The notes under the pieces: generated by a model
Databases searched by the model: none
The model's input: the letters and a program-made list of their open reading frames with translations, nothing else
Told to the model about the DNA's origin: nothing
DNA from: Morganella morganii
Lineage (GTDB): Bacteria; Pseudomonadota; Gammaproteobacteria; Enterobacterales; Enterobacteriaceae
Assembly (NCBI RefSeq): GCF_003996855.1
Contig: NZ_NRQY01000002.1
Span: forward strand, 238,445 to 255,632
Length of the DNA stretch: 17,188 bases
Direction of reading: 5' to 3'
Made by a program: the position numbers and the translations under genes
Shown: positions 6,019 through 14,871 of the stretch, in pieces
How the letters are laid out: every line of letters begins with the position of its first letter
How positions within the stretch are numbered: position 1 is the first letter of the stretch

Positions 6019-6519
6019 ATGGTTAATCATCGGATCGCACCTGAGTTAAGAGAGCGGGCCATCATGCACATAATGCCACCTTATAACTGGAGCCTGAGAC
6101 AGGTTGCTGATGATATTGGTGTCGGAATTGCCACCGTTCATGGCTGGCGAAAACAACTTGAACTGGAGGGGCTGATCATCCGAAAAGTGGAGTCCACTGG
6201 AGAATTCTCGGCGGAGCAGATATTTACCATCCTGCTGGAAACTGCGGCATTATCTGAACACGAGCTGGCGGAGTACTGCCGTAAGAATGGTCTCTTCACA
6301 GAACAGATAGAGGGCTGGAAACAAAACTGCCTTACCGCCAATCAGCCAAAACATCGCCAGATCGTAGATGAACAAAAAGCGGCGCGGACAGAAAAAAATC
6401 GTATTCGGGCGCTTGAGAAAGAGCTGCGGCGTAAAGATAAGGCGCTTGCTGAAATGGCTGCACTGCTGGTTTTACAGGGAAAGTTGTCAGCCCTCCGGGA
6501 CAACGAAGAGGACGATTAA
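6019..6519 (+). CDS. IS3-family OrfA (transposase helix-turn-helix subunit)
   Basis: This 166-aa protein is the DNA-binding half of an IS3-family transposase. An N-terminal helix-turn-helix (WSLRQVADDIGVGIATVHGW, residues 24-43) is followed by a charged helical region. A coiled-coil-like C-terminus (IRALEKELRRKDKALAEMAA) fits OrfA leucine-zipper dimerisation. The start is 34 bases inside the left inverted repeat. The frame is intact, so the protein could still be made and might bind IS ends as an inhibitor, but without a complete OrfB it cannot transpose the element. Confidence 0.85.
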   Translation: MVNHRIAPELRERAIMHIMPPYNWSLRQVADDIGVGIATVHGWRKQLELEGLIIRKVESTGEFSAEQIFTILLETAALSEHELAEYCRKNGLFTEQIEGWKQNCLTANQPKHRQIVDEQKAARTEKNRIRALEKELRRKDKALAEMAALLVLQGKLSALRDNEEDD

Positions 6520-6542
6520 CCTCTTACCTGGAGCGGCAAAAA

Positions 6543-7374
6543 GTGAGCAATCTGATAACTGAAGCAGCGGAAAATGGGGCCCGGTATATGCAAGCCTGTC
6601 GGGTGGCCGGGATTACGCTCAGGACTTTCCAGCGGTGGTTCAGCGATGGGAAGCTGAAACCGGACGGACGCCCCCTGGCATCACGCCCCGCTCCTGCCAA
6701 TAAGCTCGCAGAGCATGAGCGGCAGCATGTCCTTAATATCTGCTCACAGCCGGAATTTGCATCATTGCCACCATCCCGGATGGTGCCCATCTTGGCCGAT
6801 CAGGGAATATACATTGCGTCTGAGTCGACTTTTTACCGGATCCTTAAGACTGAGGGGCTATTGCGTCACTGAGCGTGGGGAATATGCAGCAGCGTTATTA
6901 CAACGTGCAATCATCGCGGAAAACTGCCGCAACGATGGACTGATCCTACATTCAGATAATGGTGCCCCAATGAAAAGTTTTACTATGTTGGCAAAAATGT
7001 ATGAATTGGGCGTCTGTTCATCATTCAGCCGTCCCCGTGTGAGCAATGATAACCCTTATTCGGAATCGTTGTTCAGGACGCTGAAGTACTGCCCCGAATG
7101 GCCGACCGATGGGTTCGAAGGGATTAATGAAGCTCGTGAGTGGGTGCATCGTTTTACCCGCTGGTACAACACGCAGCATCGCCACAGCGGGATCAAATTC
7201 GTTACACCGGAACAGAAACATCTGGGGTTGGATGAAGAGCTCCTCACCCAGCGACAGTCAGTCTATGAAATGGCAAAAGCCCGGAATCCTGGACGATGGT
7301 CGGGAAAAATACGTAACTGGTCACCAGTCAGAGTGGTGGCCCTGAACCCGGAGAATGAACGCCGGGCAGCATAA
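6543..7374 (+). pseudogene. IS3-family OrfB transposase, internal deletion and frameshift
   Basis: The gene starts at a GTG at 6543. The N-terminal part (residues 1-110, ending YRILKTEGLLRH) hits a stop at 6870-6872. The rest continues in the +1 frame from ERGEYAAALLQRA to the stop at 7374. The two parts do not join as in relatives. The segment carrying the first catalytic aspartate (normally in a W-D-I-T-x-L motif) is missing, about 60 residues by comparison with the usual 330-340 aa. The second aspartate (LHSDNGAPM) and the glutamate (NDNPYSESLFRTLKY) are still present, as is the typical ending RNWSPVRVVALNPE. The enzyme must be inactive. Confidence 0.85.
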
Positions 7375-7378
7375 AAAA

Positions 7379-7392
7379 CGACAACTATCTTG
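7379..7392 (-). repeat. Right inverted repeat of the IS3-family element
   Basis: Reverse complement of the left repeat with one mismatch in 14. It abuts the umuC-like fragment. Confidence 0.65.
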
Positions 7393-7716
7393 AAAAACGC
7401 CGGATCTGGCCAAGCTTGTTGCAGAAATCGTTCAACATAATGCCCGCTTTCTGGTAGCGATACCCGTCACGACAGATGGCTTCAAGCGCTTTCACTACCG
7501 CAGCCATGACATCACGTGTATCCTGCGTGGCCAGCATAAGCCGCACGCTGTTGCTATTCGCATAATAGGGATCGTGAGGGGCAAACGGGTTGGTTCGCAA
7601 AAACACCGTAATGTGCCGGCAATATTGCCGCTCTCGACGAAGTTTCTCGGAGGCGCGCTCAACATACTGGCATACCGCCTGGTGCATGTCCCGCAGTTGA
7701 CTGATACGCTGACGCG
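7393..7716 (-). pseudogene. umuC-like DNA polymerase V gene fragment
   Basis: Minus-strand codons from about 7716 down to the IS encode a stretch matching the C-terminal part of UmuC/MucB-type Y-family polymerases. It contains MHQAVCQYVERASEKLRRER, then YCRHITVFLRTNPFA, PYYANSNSVRLMLATQDTRD and GYRYQKAGIMLNDF. In E. coli UmuC the parallel blocks are SMRQAICSYAARAAEKL, YCRFISTFIKTSPFA and GHRYQKAGVMLGDF. The catalytic palm domain is absent and the last part is replaced by IS sequence, so this is a dead internal fragment of roughly 105 codons. Plasmid umu/muc/imp operons are common, so this is probably the relic of a mutagenesis operon. Confidence 0.85.
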
Positions 7717-7842
7717 TTCTTGTTCGTCCACTTCAAGGACTCTGTGCTTGCAGCGCTGCTGACTGTATTCCTTCCGGTCAGTTATGGTGTTTGGAGTGCC
7801 TATGAGCAGTAAAACGACTTAATTTGCTTTTGAGTGGTTCTT

Positions 7843-7866
7843 TAGATAATTTAGCTAAATTATCTA
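7843..7866. promoter_or_regulatory. Perfect 24-bp AT-rich palindrome
   Basis: TAGATAATTTAG at 7843-7854 is followed at once by its exact reverse complement at 7855-7866, with no spacer. It lies in the non-coding gap between the umuC fragment and the resolvase (7717-8079). Perfect spacer-free palindromes of this size suit a symmetric protein-binding site such as an operator or dimer recombination site. Which protein is unknown. Apart from this and the res-like repeats, I see nothing else in the gap. Confidence 0.55.
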
Positions 7867-7964
7867 GTAACTCATTTTGTACAGGCTAAAGATGCACGAA
7901 ATTGAGATTTATGCGCGTATTAGGCCCAATGGGAGCCAAGCTGCGATTTGCGACATTTAAGCCC

Positions 7965-8054
7965 TGTCCGCAACCGCTCGTTTTCGTACATAGACGCGTA
8001 AGGCTGTCCGAAAGTAAGTGAAATTCATTTCGGACATGCATTATAATTCGGACA
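7965..8054 (+). promoter_or_regulatory. res-like resolvase binding region
   Basis: Repeated TGTCCG/CGGACA half-sites lie immediately upstream of the serine recombinase gene, at 7965-7970, 8005-8013 (TGTCCGAAA), 8028-8036 (TTTCGGACA) and 8046-8054 (ATTCGGACA). The pair 8005-8013 and 8028-8036 forms a perfect 9-bp inverted repeat over 32 bp, the size of one resolvase dimer site. Known resolvases bind such sites next to their own gene to recombine and autoregulate. Assignment to subsites I, II and III is not attempted. Confidence 0.6.
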
Positions 8055-8079
8055 TCCCTTTCGTACGGAGAATTTCACT

Positions 8080-8664
8080 ATGTCACGCGTTTTTGCCTAC
8101 TGCCGGGTCTCCACACTGGAGCAGACCACTGAAAATCAGCGGCGGGAAATAGAAGCGGCCGGTTTTACCATCAGCCCCCCGCGACTGATTGAAGAACATA
8201 TCAGCGGATCGGTTGCCGCCAGTGAGTGACCGGGCTTCACTCGCCTGCTTGACCGCATGGAAAATGGTGACGTGCTGATTGTCACGAAGCTTGATCGTCT
8301 GGGGCGCAACGCGATGGATGTCAGAAAAACCGTGGAGCACCTGGCCGCGTCAGACATTCGTGTTCACTGCCTGGCGCTGGGGGGCGTGGATCTCACCAGT
8401 CCGGCCGGAAAAATGACCATGCAGGTGATTGCGGCCGTGGCGGAGTTTGAACGGGATCTGCTGTTTGAACGCACCCATTCGGGTATTGCCCGGGCCCGGG
8501 CGGCAGGGAAACGCTTTGGGCGTCCGCCCGCGCTGAATGAGGAACAACAACAGGCTGTGGTCGCGTGTCTGAAAGCAGGCGACAGCATCAGTGTTGTTGC
8601 TCGCCAGTTCACGACAACACGGCAAACCATTCTCAGAATAAAGACGGCACACTCATGCTGTTAA
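8080..8664 (+). pseudogene. Serine resolvase/invertase with in-frame stop
   Basis: Serine recombinases of this type resolve plasmid multimers or cointegrates. The frame from ATG 8080 encodes [20 protein letters not shown] with catalytic Ser11. A TGA at 8227-8229 (codon 50) then interrupts [19 protein letters not shown]; relatives have Arg there, so a CGA-to-TGA change is the simplest explanation. Beyond it the frame continues intact through [32 protein letters not shown] and a C-terminal helix-turn-helix ([20 protein letters not shown]) to 8664, 195 codons in all. An internal ATG at 8257 could yield the C-terminal part only. The res-like repeats are directly upstream. Inactive unless the stop is read through. 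Confidence 0.88.
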
Positions 8665-8751
8665 TGTTATGCTGGGGTTGATTTCATACCTGAAATTCCC
8701 CTTCATGCTATTATTCCGGTCAATCGACAACCCTTATTAAGTCTTTAAATC

Positions 8752-10317
8752 ATGAACAAAAAAGAACAGGAACGCGACGAACTTCACCGGACTATCTGGA
8801 AAATTGCGAATGATCTGCGCGGTAGCGTTGATGGCTGGGATTTTAAATCGTATGTACTGGGGATGCTATTCTATCGCTACATTTCCGAAAATCTGACCGG
8901 ATACATCAATCAGGAAGAACGCCGGGTCGGTCATGCTGATTTTGATTATACCACACTGGATGATGAGGATGCGGTTGAAGGGCGTGACGTCACTATTGAA
9001 GAGAAAGGCTTTTATATCCTGCCGTCTGAGCTGTTTGAGAATGTGCGTAAGCAGGCGGCAACGGATGCCAACCTCAACGAAACCCTGTCAAACGCGTTTC
9101 GTCATATTGAAGCCTCAGCCAAAGGGGCGGCCAGTGAGGATGACTTCAGGGGGCTGTTTGATGATGTTGACGTGAACAGCAACAAGCTGGGTGGGTCAGT
9201 CGCGAAACGTAATGAGCTTCTGGTCAAAATCATGGAGGCGATCAGTGAGCTGAAGTTGGGGGATTATCAGGACAACACCATTGATGCCTTTGGTGATGCG
9301 TATGAATATCTGATGGCGATGTACGCCAGTAATGCCGGGAAATCCGGGGGGGAATTCTTCACGCCGCAGGAAGTGTCCGAACTGCTCTCTGAAATTACCG
9401 TCGTCGGCAAAACGTCCGTGAATAAAGTCTATGACCCCGCCTGTGGCTCAGGATCGTTACTGCTGAAGTTTTCCAAGGTGTTGGGTAAAGAGAATGTGAA
9501 ACAGGGTTTCTACGGGCAGGAAAAAAACATCACCACGTATAACCTCTGCCGCATCAATATGTTCCTGCATGATATCAGTTTTGATAAGTTCGACATTGCC
9601 CACGGGGATACCCTGACAGAGCCTCAGCACTGGGAAGAGGAACCCTTTGATGCGATTGTGTCTAACCCGCCGTACTCCATTAAATGGGATGGCGACAGCA
9701 ATCCTTTGCTGATTAACGACCCGCGCTTTGCGCCTGCGGGCGTTCTTGCGCCAAAATCCAAAGCTGACCTGGCGTTCACCCTGCACATGCTGCACTGGTT
9801 ATCGACGAAAGGGACGGCGGCTATCGTTGAATTCCCCGGGGTACTTTATCGTGGAGGCGCTGAACAAAAAATCCGGCAGTATCTGATTGATAACAACTAT
9901 GTGGACTGTGTGATCCAGTTGCCTGCCGATCTGTTCTTTGGGGTGACGATTGCCACCTGCATTATTGTGCTGAAAAAGAGCAAGAAAGATAACCAAACCC
10001 TGTTCATTGATGCGTCAAAAGAATTCGTGCGTCCGGGCAACAAAAACAAAATCAGCGATCTGCATCGTAAGAAAATCCTGGATGCGTACATTGAGCGCAA
10101 GGACAGCGAACACTTTGCCAGCCTGGTTGATAATAGTGCTATTGGTACCAACAATTATTCACTGGCGGTGAGCGCTTACGTTGAGCAGGAGGATACACGA
10201 GAAGTGATTGATATTGCTGTGCTCAATGCCGATATCGAAAACATCGTAAAGAAGCAGCACGCTCTGCGTATTGCGATAGATGCGATTGTCGCAGACCTTG
10301 AAGGGGCTGACGCATGA
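8752..10317 (+). CDS. hsdM: Type I restriction-modification methyltransferase subunit (type IC, EcoR124I-like)
   Basis: HsdM transfers a methyl group from S-adenosylmethionine to adenine N6 in the site chosen by HsdS. It forms M2S and, with HsdR, the restriction complex. The 521-aa length equals the 520 aa of M.EcoR124I. The N-terminal helical domain starts [20 protein letters not shown]. The SAM-binding motif DPACGSGS is at residues 228-235 and the catalytic NPPY at 305-308. The [13 protein letters not shown] block and the ending AELEN-like [12 protein letters not shown] segment also follow EcoR124I. The ATG at 8752 has only a weak ribosome site, but it aligns with the family start. It is the first gene of hsdMSR and overlaps hsdS by four bases (ATGA). 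Complete and probably functional. Confidence 0.97.
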   Translation: MNKKEQERDELHRTIWKIANDLRGSVDGWDFKSYVLGMLFYRYISENLTGYINQEERRVGHADFDYTTLDDEDAVEGRDVTIEEKGFYILPSELFENVRKQAATDANLNETLSNAFRHIEASAKGAASEDDFRGLFDDVDVNSNKLGGSVAKRNELLVKIMEAISELKLGDYQDNTIDAFGDAYEYLMAMYASNAGKSGGEFFTPQEVSELLSEITVVGKTSVNKVYDPACGSGSLLLKFSKVLGKENVKQGFYGQEKNITTYNLCRINMFLHDISFDKFDIAHGDTLTEPQHWEEEPFDAIVSNPPYSIKWDGDSNPLLINDPRFAPAGVLAPKSKADLAFTLHMLHWLSTKGTAAIVEFPGVLYRGGAEQKIRQYLIDNNYVDCVIQLPADLFFGVTIATCIIVLKKSKKDNQTLFIDASKEFVRPGNKNKISDLHRKKILDAYIERKDSEHFASLVDNSAIGTNNYSLAVSAYVEQEDTREVIDIAVLNADIENIVKKQHALRIAIDAIVADLEGADA

Positions 10318-11594
10318 GCAAGATTGAACAACTGATACAGCAGCTATGTCCTGATGGGGTTGAGTGGCGACCAGTAAGTGAAATATTCATCACGAAAAAT
10401 GGCTATACACCCTCAACGAGCAATGCCACTTTTTGGGCGGATGGCACCATTCCGTGGTTCAGGATGGAAGATATCCGTGAAAATGGTCGAATCCTTGGTA
10501 ATTCACTGCAAAAAATAACAAGTGAAGCAATAAAAGGTGGTCGGCTTTTTCCAGCTAACTCAATCGTTGTTGCCACATCAGCAACTATTGGCGAACATGC
10601 TTTGATTACCGTTCCTCATTTGTCCAATCAGAGATTTACATCACTTTCATTATCAGATGATTTTATTGCAATATTAGATATGAAATTCGTTTTTTATTAT
10701 TGTTTTGTTCTGTGTGAATGGTGCAAGAACAACACGACAACATCGAGTTTTGCCTCTGTTGATATGGATGGATTTAAGAAGTTTCAGTTTCCCATTCCCC
10801 CCCTCGAAATCCAGCAAGAAATCGTCGCCATTCTCGACAAGTTCACAGCGCTGGAAGCGGAGCTGGAAGCGGAGCTGGAAGCCCGAAAAAAACAGTATGA
10901 ATTCTATCGTAATGCCTTACTGACCTTCGGGACAGGAAAACCTCACTACTCTACTAAAATTGAGAAATTGATTCAGCAGCTTTGTCCTGATGGGGTTGAA
11001 TTAAAAACGTTGGGTGATGTAGGTAACTTTGTTCGTGGCAATGGTCTTCAGAAAAAAGAACTTACTGATGTTGGCATTGGAGCAATACATTACGGGCAGA
11101 TATATACACATTACGGAGTTATTGCTAGCGAAACAAAGTCCTTTGTATCGCCCGAGTTTGCCAATAGACTACGAAAGGCAAAGAACGGCGATCTCATTAT
11201 TGCAACTACTAGCGAAAATGATGACGATGTTTGTAAGGCTGTTGCATGGCTTGGTAAAGAAGATATTGCTATTAGTGGCGATGCGTACATTTATACTCAT
11301 TCACTTGAACCTAAGTATGTTGCGTACTTTTTCCAATCCGAGGCTTTCCAAATCCAGAAAATACGCCACATAACAGGGACAAAAGTCAAAAGAGTTTCAG
11401 GAAATAGTATGGCTCAGTTTCTTATTCCCGAACCTCCCCTAGAAATCCAAAAAGAAATCGTCGGCATTCTCGATAAATTTGATGCCTTGGTAAATGATAT
11501 TTCGACGGGGTTGCCTGCTGAAATCGCAGCGCGTCGCAGGCAGTATGAATATTACCGTGAAAAACTCCTGACCTTTAAACGCAAGGAAGTGTAA
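10314..11594 (+). CDS. hsdS: Type I restriction-modification specificity subunit
   Basis: HsdS reads the bipartite DNA target for the methyltransferase and nuclease. The 426 residues form two target-recognition domains (about 15-160 and 228-370), each followed by a conserved helical spacer. The central spacer is [20 protein letters not shown] and onward, and the C-terminal one is [20 protein letters not shown]. The sequence [15 protein letters not shown] at residues 3-17 recurs as [15 protein letters not shown] at 215-229, the circular symmetry known from type IC subunits. From residue 180 the central spacer has tandem LEAE repeats, equivalent to the variable TAEL repeats of EcoR124I. Its start overlaps the hsdM stop. 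The recognition sequence cannot be read from the protein. Confidence 0.96.
   Translation: MSKIEQLIQQLCPDGVEWRPVSEIFITKNGYTPSTSNATFWADGTIPWFRMEDIRENGRILGNSLQKITSEAIKGGRLFPANSIVVATSATIGEHALITVPHLSNQRFTSLSLSDDFIAILDMKFVFYYCFVLCEWCKNNTTTSSFASVDMDGFKKFQFPIPPLEIQQEIVAILDKFTALEAELEAELEARKKQYEFYRNALLTFGTGKPHYSTKIEKLIQQLCPDGVELKTLGDVGNFVRGNGLQKKELTDVGIGAIHYGQIYTHYGVIASETKSFVSPEFANRLRKAKNGDLIIATTSENDDDVCKAVAWLGKEDIAISGDAYIYTHSLEPKYVAYFFQSEAFQIQKIRHITGTKVKRVSGNSMAQFLIPEPPLEIQKEIVGILDKFDALVNDISTGLPAEIAARRRQYEYYREKLLTFKRKEV
10851..10882 (+). repeat. 12-bp tandem repeat in the hsdS central spacer
   Basis: CTGGAAGCGGAG occurs at 10851-10862 and 10863-10874, with a partial third copy at 10875-10882. It is in frame, encoding [12 protein letters not shown]. 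In EcoR124I the equivalent 12-bp repeat exists as two or three copies, and the number sets the length of the non-specific spacer in the DNA target. Slippage here could therefore change specificity. Confidence 0.85.
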
Positions 11595-11598
11595 CGTC

Positions 11599-14500
11599 AT
11601 GTCCCGCTACAATGTGATTGCCGAAAACCCGCTCAGTACCGTTGTCGCGGAATACCTTCCCGTGAAGCAAAACGCACAGGGTTATCAGTCAGAAGCCGCG
11701 CTGGAAAACGCCTTCATTGAGTTGTTGCAGGAGCAGGCTTATGAGCAGGTGCATATCCATGATGAAGCCGCACTGATTGCCAACCTGCGCCTGCAACTGT
11801 CCGAACTGAACCAGTACCGGTTTTCCGATGACGAGTGGCAACGGTTCTTTGACCAGGAACTGGCCCGCCCGAACGCCACGATTGAGGATAAGGCCGCCAT
11901 CATGCAGGAAAACCATGTGTTGCTGCTGAAGCGGGAGGATGGCACCACCAAAAATATTTACCTGATGGATAAAACGGATATTCATAACAACCGCCTTCAG
12001 GTAACCAACCAGTACGCGACGGAAGGCGGAAATTTCGATAATCGTTACGATGTCACTGTTTTGGTTAACGGCCTGCCGCTGGTACACGTTGAGCTGAAAC
12101 GCCGGGGTGTGGCTATCCGAGAAGCCTTCAACCAGATTAATCGCTATCAACGCGACTCTTTCTGGGCGGACAGTGGATTGTTTGAGTACGTGCAGTTGTT
12201 TGTCATTTCCAACGGGACGTACACCAAGTATTACAGTAACACCACGCGCTTTTCGCATATCAAAGAGCAGCAGCCAGGTAAAAAACGGGCGGGTAACAAA
12301 ACCAGCAACAGCTTTGAATTCACCTCCTGGTGGGCGGATGCGAAAAACCGCGCGATTACTGACCTGATGGACTTCGGTAAAACCTTTTTTGCCAAACACA
12401 CCCTGCTCAATGTATTGACCCGTTACTGTGTACTGACGTCGGACAGGTTGTTACTGGTGATGCGGCCTTATCAGGTGGTGGCCACGGAAAGCATCCTCAG
12501 CAAACTCACGATTGCGCATAACTACAAACAGCTGGGCAGTCGGGATGCTGGCGGGTATATCTGGCATACCACCGGGAGCGGCAAAACCCTGACGTCGTTT
12601 AAAACGGCGCAACTGGCCAGCCGGTTGCCCTTTGTCGATAAGGTGCTGTTTGTGGTTGACCGTAAAGACCTCGACTACCAGACGATGAAAGAGTACGACA
12701 GGTTTCAAAAAGGGGCCGCCAACAGCAACACCAGTACGCGGGTGCTGCGTCGTCAGATGGAGGATCCCGCCTGCCGCATCATCATCACGACCATCCAGAA
12801 ACTGGACCGGTTTGTGAAGAAAAACAGCGGTCATGCGGTGTTTTCCGACAACGTGGTGATGATTTTTGATGAGTGCCACCGTTCGCAGTTTGGTGAGATG
12901 CAGGCCGCCATCAAAAAAGCCTTTAAAAAATATGCGTTGTTTGGTTTTACCGGTACCCCCATCTTTGCACTGAATGCCCGCAGTGGCGGGAACTACAAAG
13001 AAAAAACCACCGAAGATTTGTTTGGTGCGAAGTTGCATACCTACACCATTGTGGATGCGATTAACGACAAGAACGTATTGCCTTTCCGGGTGGACTATAT
13101 CAAGACGATGAAGGCGAGAGCCGATATCAGCGACCGTAAAGTCAGTGCGATTAATACAGAAAGTGCCCTGATGGCACCCGAACGCATTCAAAAGGTCACG
13201 CAGTACATCCTTGAGCACTTCAACCAGAAAACCAGCCGTCAGGAGCCTGCGTACCGTTACAGCGTGTTACTGAACGTGGAAGAAAGCGCCTCACAGCGTG
13301 ACCGTAAAAAGGTCGTCGAGAAAAAAACCGAACGTCACATCAGGGGATTTAACGCGCTCTTTGCCGTCAGTTCGATTGATGCCGCGAAAGCCTACTATCT
13401 GGAATTCAAGCGCCAGCAACAGGGCCTGCCGGAAGACAGGCGTTTGCGGGTGGCGACCATCTTCAGTTACGGTGCCAATGAGGAAGAACGGGACGGCGAC
13501 GGGATAGCTGACGAAAATCCGGAAGATATCAGCGGCCTGAATGCCCCTACGCGGGCGTTTCTGGAAAACGCCATCAGCGACTACAACGGCTATTTTGACA
13601 CGACTTATGACACCCGTGCAGACCGGTTCCAGAACTATTATAAAGATGTGTCTCTGCGCATGAAGAACCGTGACATTGACCTGCTGATTGTGGTGAATAT
13701 GTTCCTGACCGGTTTTGATGCCACGACCCTGAATACCCTCTGGGTGGATAAGAACCTGCGGATGCATGGGCTGATCCAGGCATTTTCCCGCACCAATCGC
13801 ATTTTGAACAGCATTAAAACGTTCGGCAATATCGTGTGTTTTCGCAATCTTGAAAACGACACCAATGACGCGCTGCGGCTGTTTGGTAACCGTGAGGCCA
13901 GAAGCGTGGTGTTGCTCAGGCCGTTTGCCGATTACTACTACGGCACCGATGAGGAGGGGAAGCATCAGTCTGGCTATGTTGAGATGGTGGCTGAACTGCG
14001 CGAACGGTTCCCGCCGGGTGAGTTGATTGTCGGGGAGCAGGAACAAAAAGACTTTATCAATCTGTATGGAAAGCTGCTGCGCATGACCAACATTCTGAAC
14101 GCGTTTGACGAGTTTGACGGGAAGCAGCTTCTCACTGTGCGTGATATTCAGGATTATGCCGGGCAATACCAGGATACAAGAGCGGCGTTACTCAGTCACC
14201 GGCAGCAGGATAAAGCGGATATTATCGATGATGTGGTGTTTGAGCTGGAGCTGCTGAAGCAGCAGGAAATCAACATTGACTACATTCTGATGCTCATTCA
14301 GCATTACAGGGAGCAGAACCGGGAAGTCAAAACGGAGATCAACCGGGCCGTGAATGCCAGTGTGGCGCTGCGCAGTAAAAAAGACCTGATAACGGCGTTT
14401 ATCGACAAACTGACCCCGGAGACCCGGGTTGAACAGGCGTGGCCGTCATTCATCCAGGCAGAAGAAGCGAAAGAGCTGGAAAGCCTCATTGAGGCAGAGA

Positions 14501-14703
14501 AACTCGACAGTAAGAAGACGCGACAACTGGTGAGTGAGGCGTACCTGCGCGGCAGCATTCCCGAAACCGGTACCGCGATTTCCGGGCTGTTACCGCCCGC
14601 CTCACGTTTTTCAAAAGGGGGAAACCGCAAAGAGCAGCGGCGAACGGTCATTGAACAACTGAAACGACATCTTGAGCGTTTTCTGGGAATGGTGAGCCAC
14701 TGA
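11599..14703 (+). CDS. hsdR: Type I restriction endonuclease/translocase subunit
   Basis: HsdR cuts unmethylated DNA after ATP-driven translocation. The 1034 aa are close to the 1038 aa of EcoR124I HsdR. The nuclease active site is D151, E165 and K167 (VHVELKRRG), the same numbers as in EcoR124I. The superfamily 2 motor follows: Walker A TTGSGKT at 324-330, the DEAD-like IFDECHR at 422-428, TGTP at 451-454, and later LLIVVNMFLTGFDA and QAFSRTNR motifs. The C-terminal helical region binds the methyltransferase. An AAGGAAG ribosome site overlapping the end of hsdS supports the start. The frame is intact, so with hsdM and hsdS this is a complete system. Confidence 0.97.
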   Translation: MSRYNVIAENPLSTVVAEYLPVKQNAQGYQSEAALENAFIELLQEQAYEQVHIHDEAALIANLRLQLSELNQYRFSDDEWQRFFDQELARPNATIEDKAAIMQENHVLLLKREDGTTKNIYLMDKTDIHNNRLQVTNQYATEGGNFDNRYDVTVLVNGLPLVHVELKRRGVAIREAFNQINRYQRDSFWADSGLFEYVQLFVISNGTYTKYYSNTTRFSHIKEQQPGKKRAGNKTSNSFEFTSWWADAKNRAITDLMDFGKTFFAKHTLLNVLTRYCVLTSDRLLLVMRPYQVVATESILSKLTIAHNYKQLGSRDAGGYIWHTTGSGKTLTSFKTAQLASRLPFVDKVLFVVDRKDLDYQTMKEYDRFQKGAANSNTSTRVLRRQMEDPACRIIITTIQKLDRFVKKNSGHAVFSDNVVMIFDECHRSQFGEMQAAIKKAFKKYALFGFTGTPIFALNARSGGNYKEKTTEDLFGAKLHTYTIVDAINDKNVLPFRVDYIKTMKARADISDRKVSAINTESALMAPERIQKVTQYILEHFNQKTSRQEPAYRYSVLLNVEESASQRDRKKVVEKKTERHIRGFNALFAVSSIDAAKAYYLEFKRQQQGLPEDRRLRVATIFSYGANEEERDGDGIADENPEDISGLNAPTRAFLENAISDYNGYFDTTYDTRADRFQNYYKDVSLRMKNRDIDLLIVVNMFLTGFDATTLNTLWVDKNLRMHGLIQAFSRTNRILNSIKTFGNIVCFRNLENDTNDALRLFGNREARSVVLLRPFADYYYGTDEEGKHQSGYVEMVAELRERFPPGELIVGEQEQKDFINLYGKLLRMTNILNAFDEFDGKQLLTVRDIQDYAGQYQDTRAALLSHRQQDKADIIDDVVFELELLKQQEINIDYILMLIQHYREQNREVKTEINRAVNASVALRSKKDLITAFIDKLTPETRVEQAWPSFIQAEEAKELESLIEAEKLDSKKTRQLVSEAYLRGSIPETGTAISGLLPPASRFSKGGNRKEQRRTVIEQLKRHLERFLGMVSH

Positions 14704-14871
14704 GGCCCGGCGGTACGAAAACAGGATCCCGTTTCCCTTACGGCCCCTTGCGGGACACTAAAGGGGACGCTCAACGCTGAGCATGAGGCCCGATTGCCCG
14801 GATTAAACAACGTATTAAAAGTAAAATAAAACGCCTTAGGATCGCATAAAAAACACGCTGGAGAGTATCGA
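14704..14871 (+). other. Gap between hsdR and the DUF6880-like gene
   Basis: No gene is visible in these 168 bp. An inverted repeat CCCCTT/AAGGGG (14744-14749 with 14761-14766) could fold but lacks a U-tract, so I do not call a terminator. The last part is AT-rich and ends with a GGAGAG ribosome site before ATG 14872. A promoter for the next two genes may lie here, but no clear -35/-10 pair is seen. Confidence 0.4.

Larger units (their letters stand above)
5972..7392 (+). mobile_element. IS3-family insertion sequence, internally deleted
   Basis: It carries an OrfA-type helix-turn-helix protein and an OrfB-type DDE transposase. The ends carry an inverted repeat: 5972-5985 and the complement of 7379-7392 match at 13 of 14 positions (CAgGATAGTTGTCG type). 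The exact terminal bases are uncertain because IS3 elements normally end TG...CA, and up to a few more bases may belong. At about 1.42 kb it is shorter than expected because the transposase has lost its middle. No target-site duplication is visible. Confidence 0.8.

Noticed and set aside
11689..14166. Long minus-strand frames opposite hsdR
   Set aside because: They lie wholly inside hsdR, whose motifs are unambiguous, and resemble no protein family.
14744..14766. Terminator after hsdR
   Set aside because: The stem is only 6 bp with an 11-nt loop and no U-tract follows on the plus strand.
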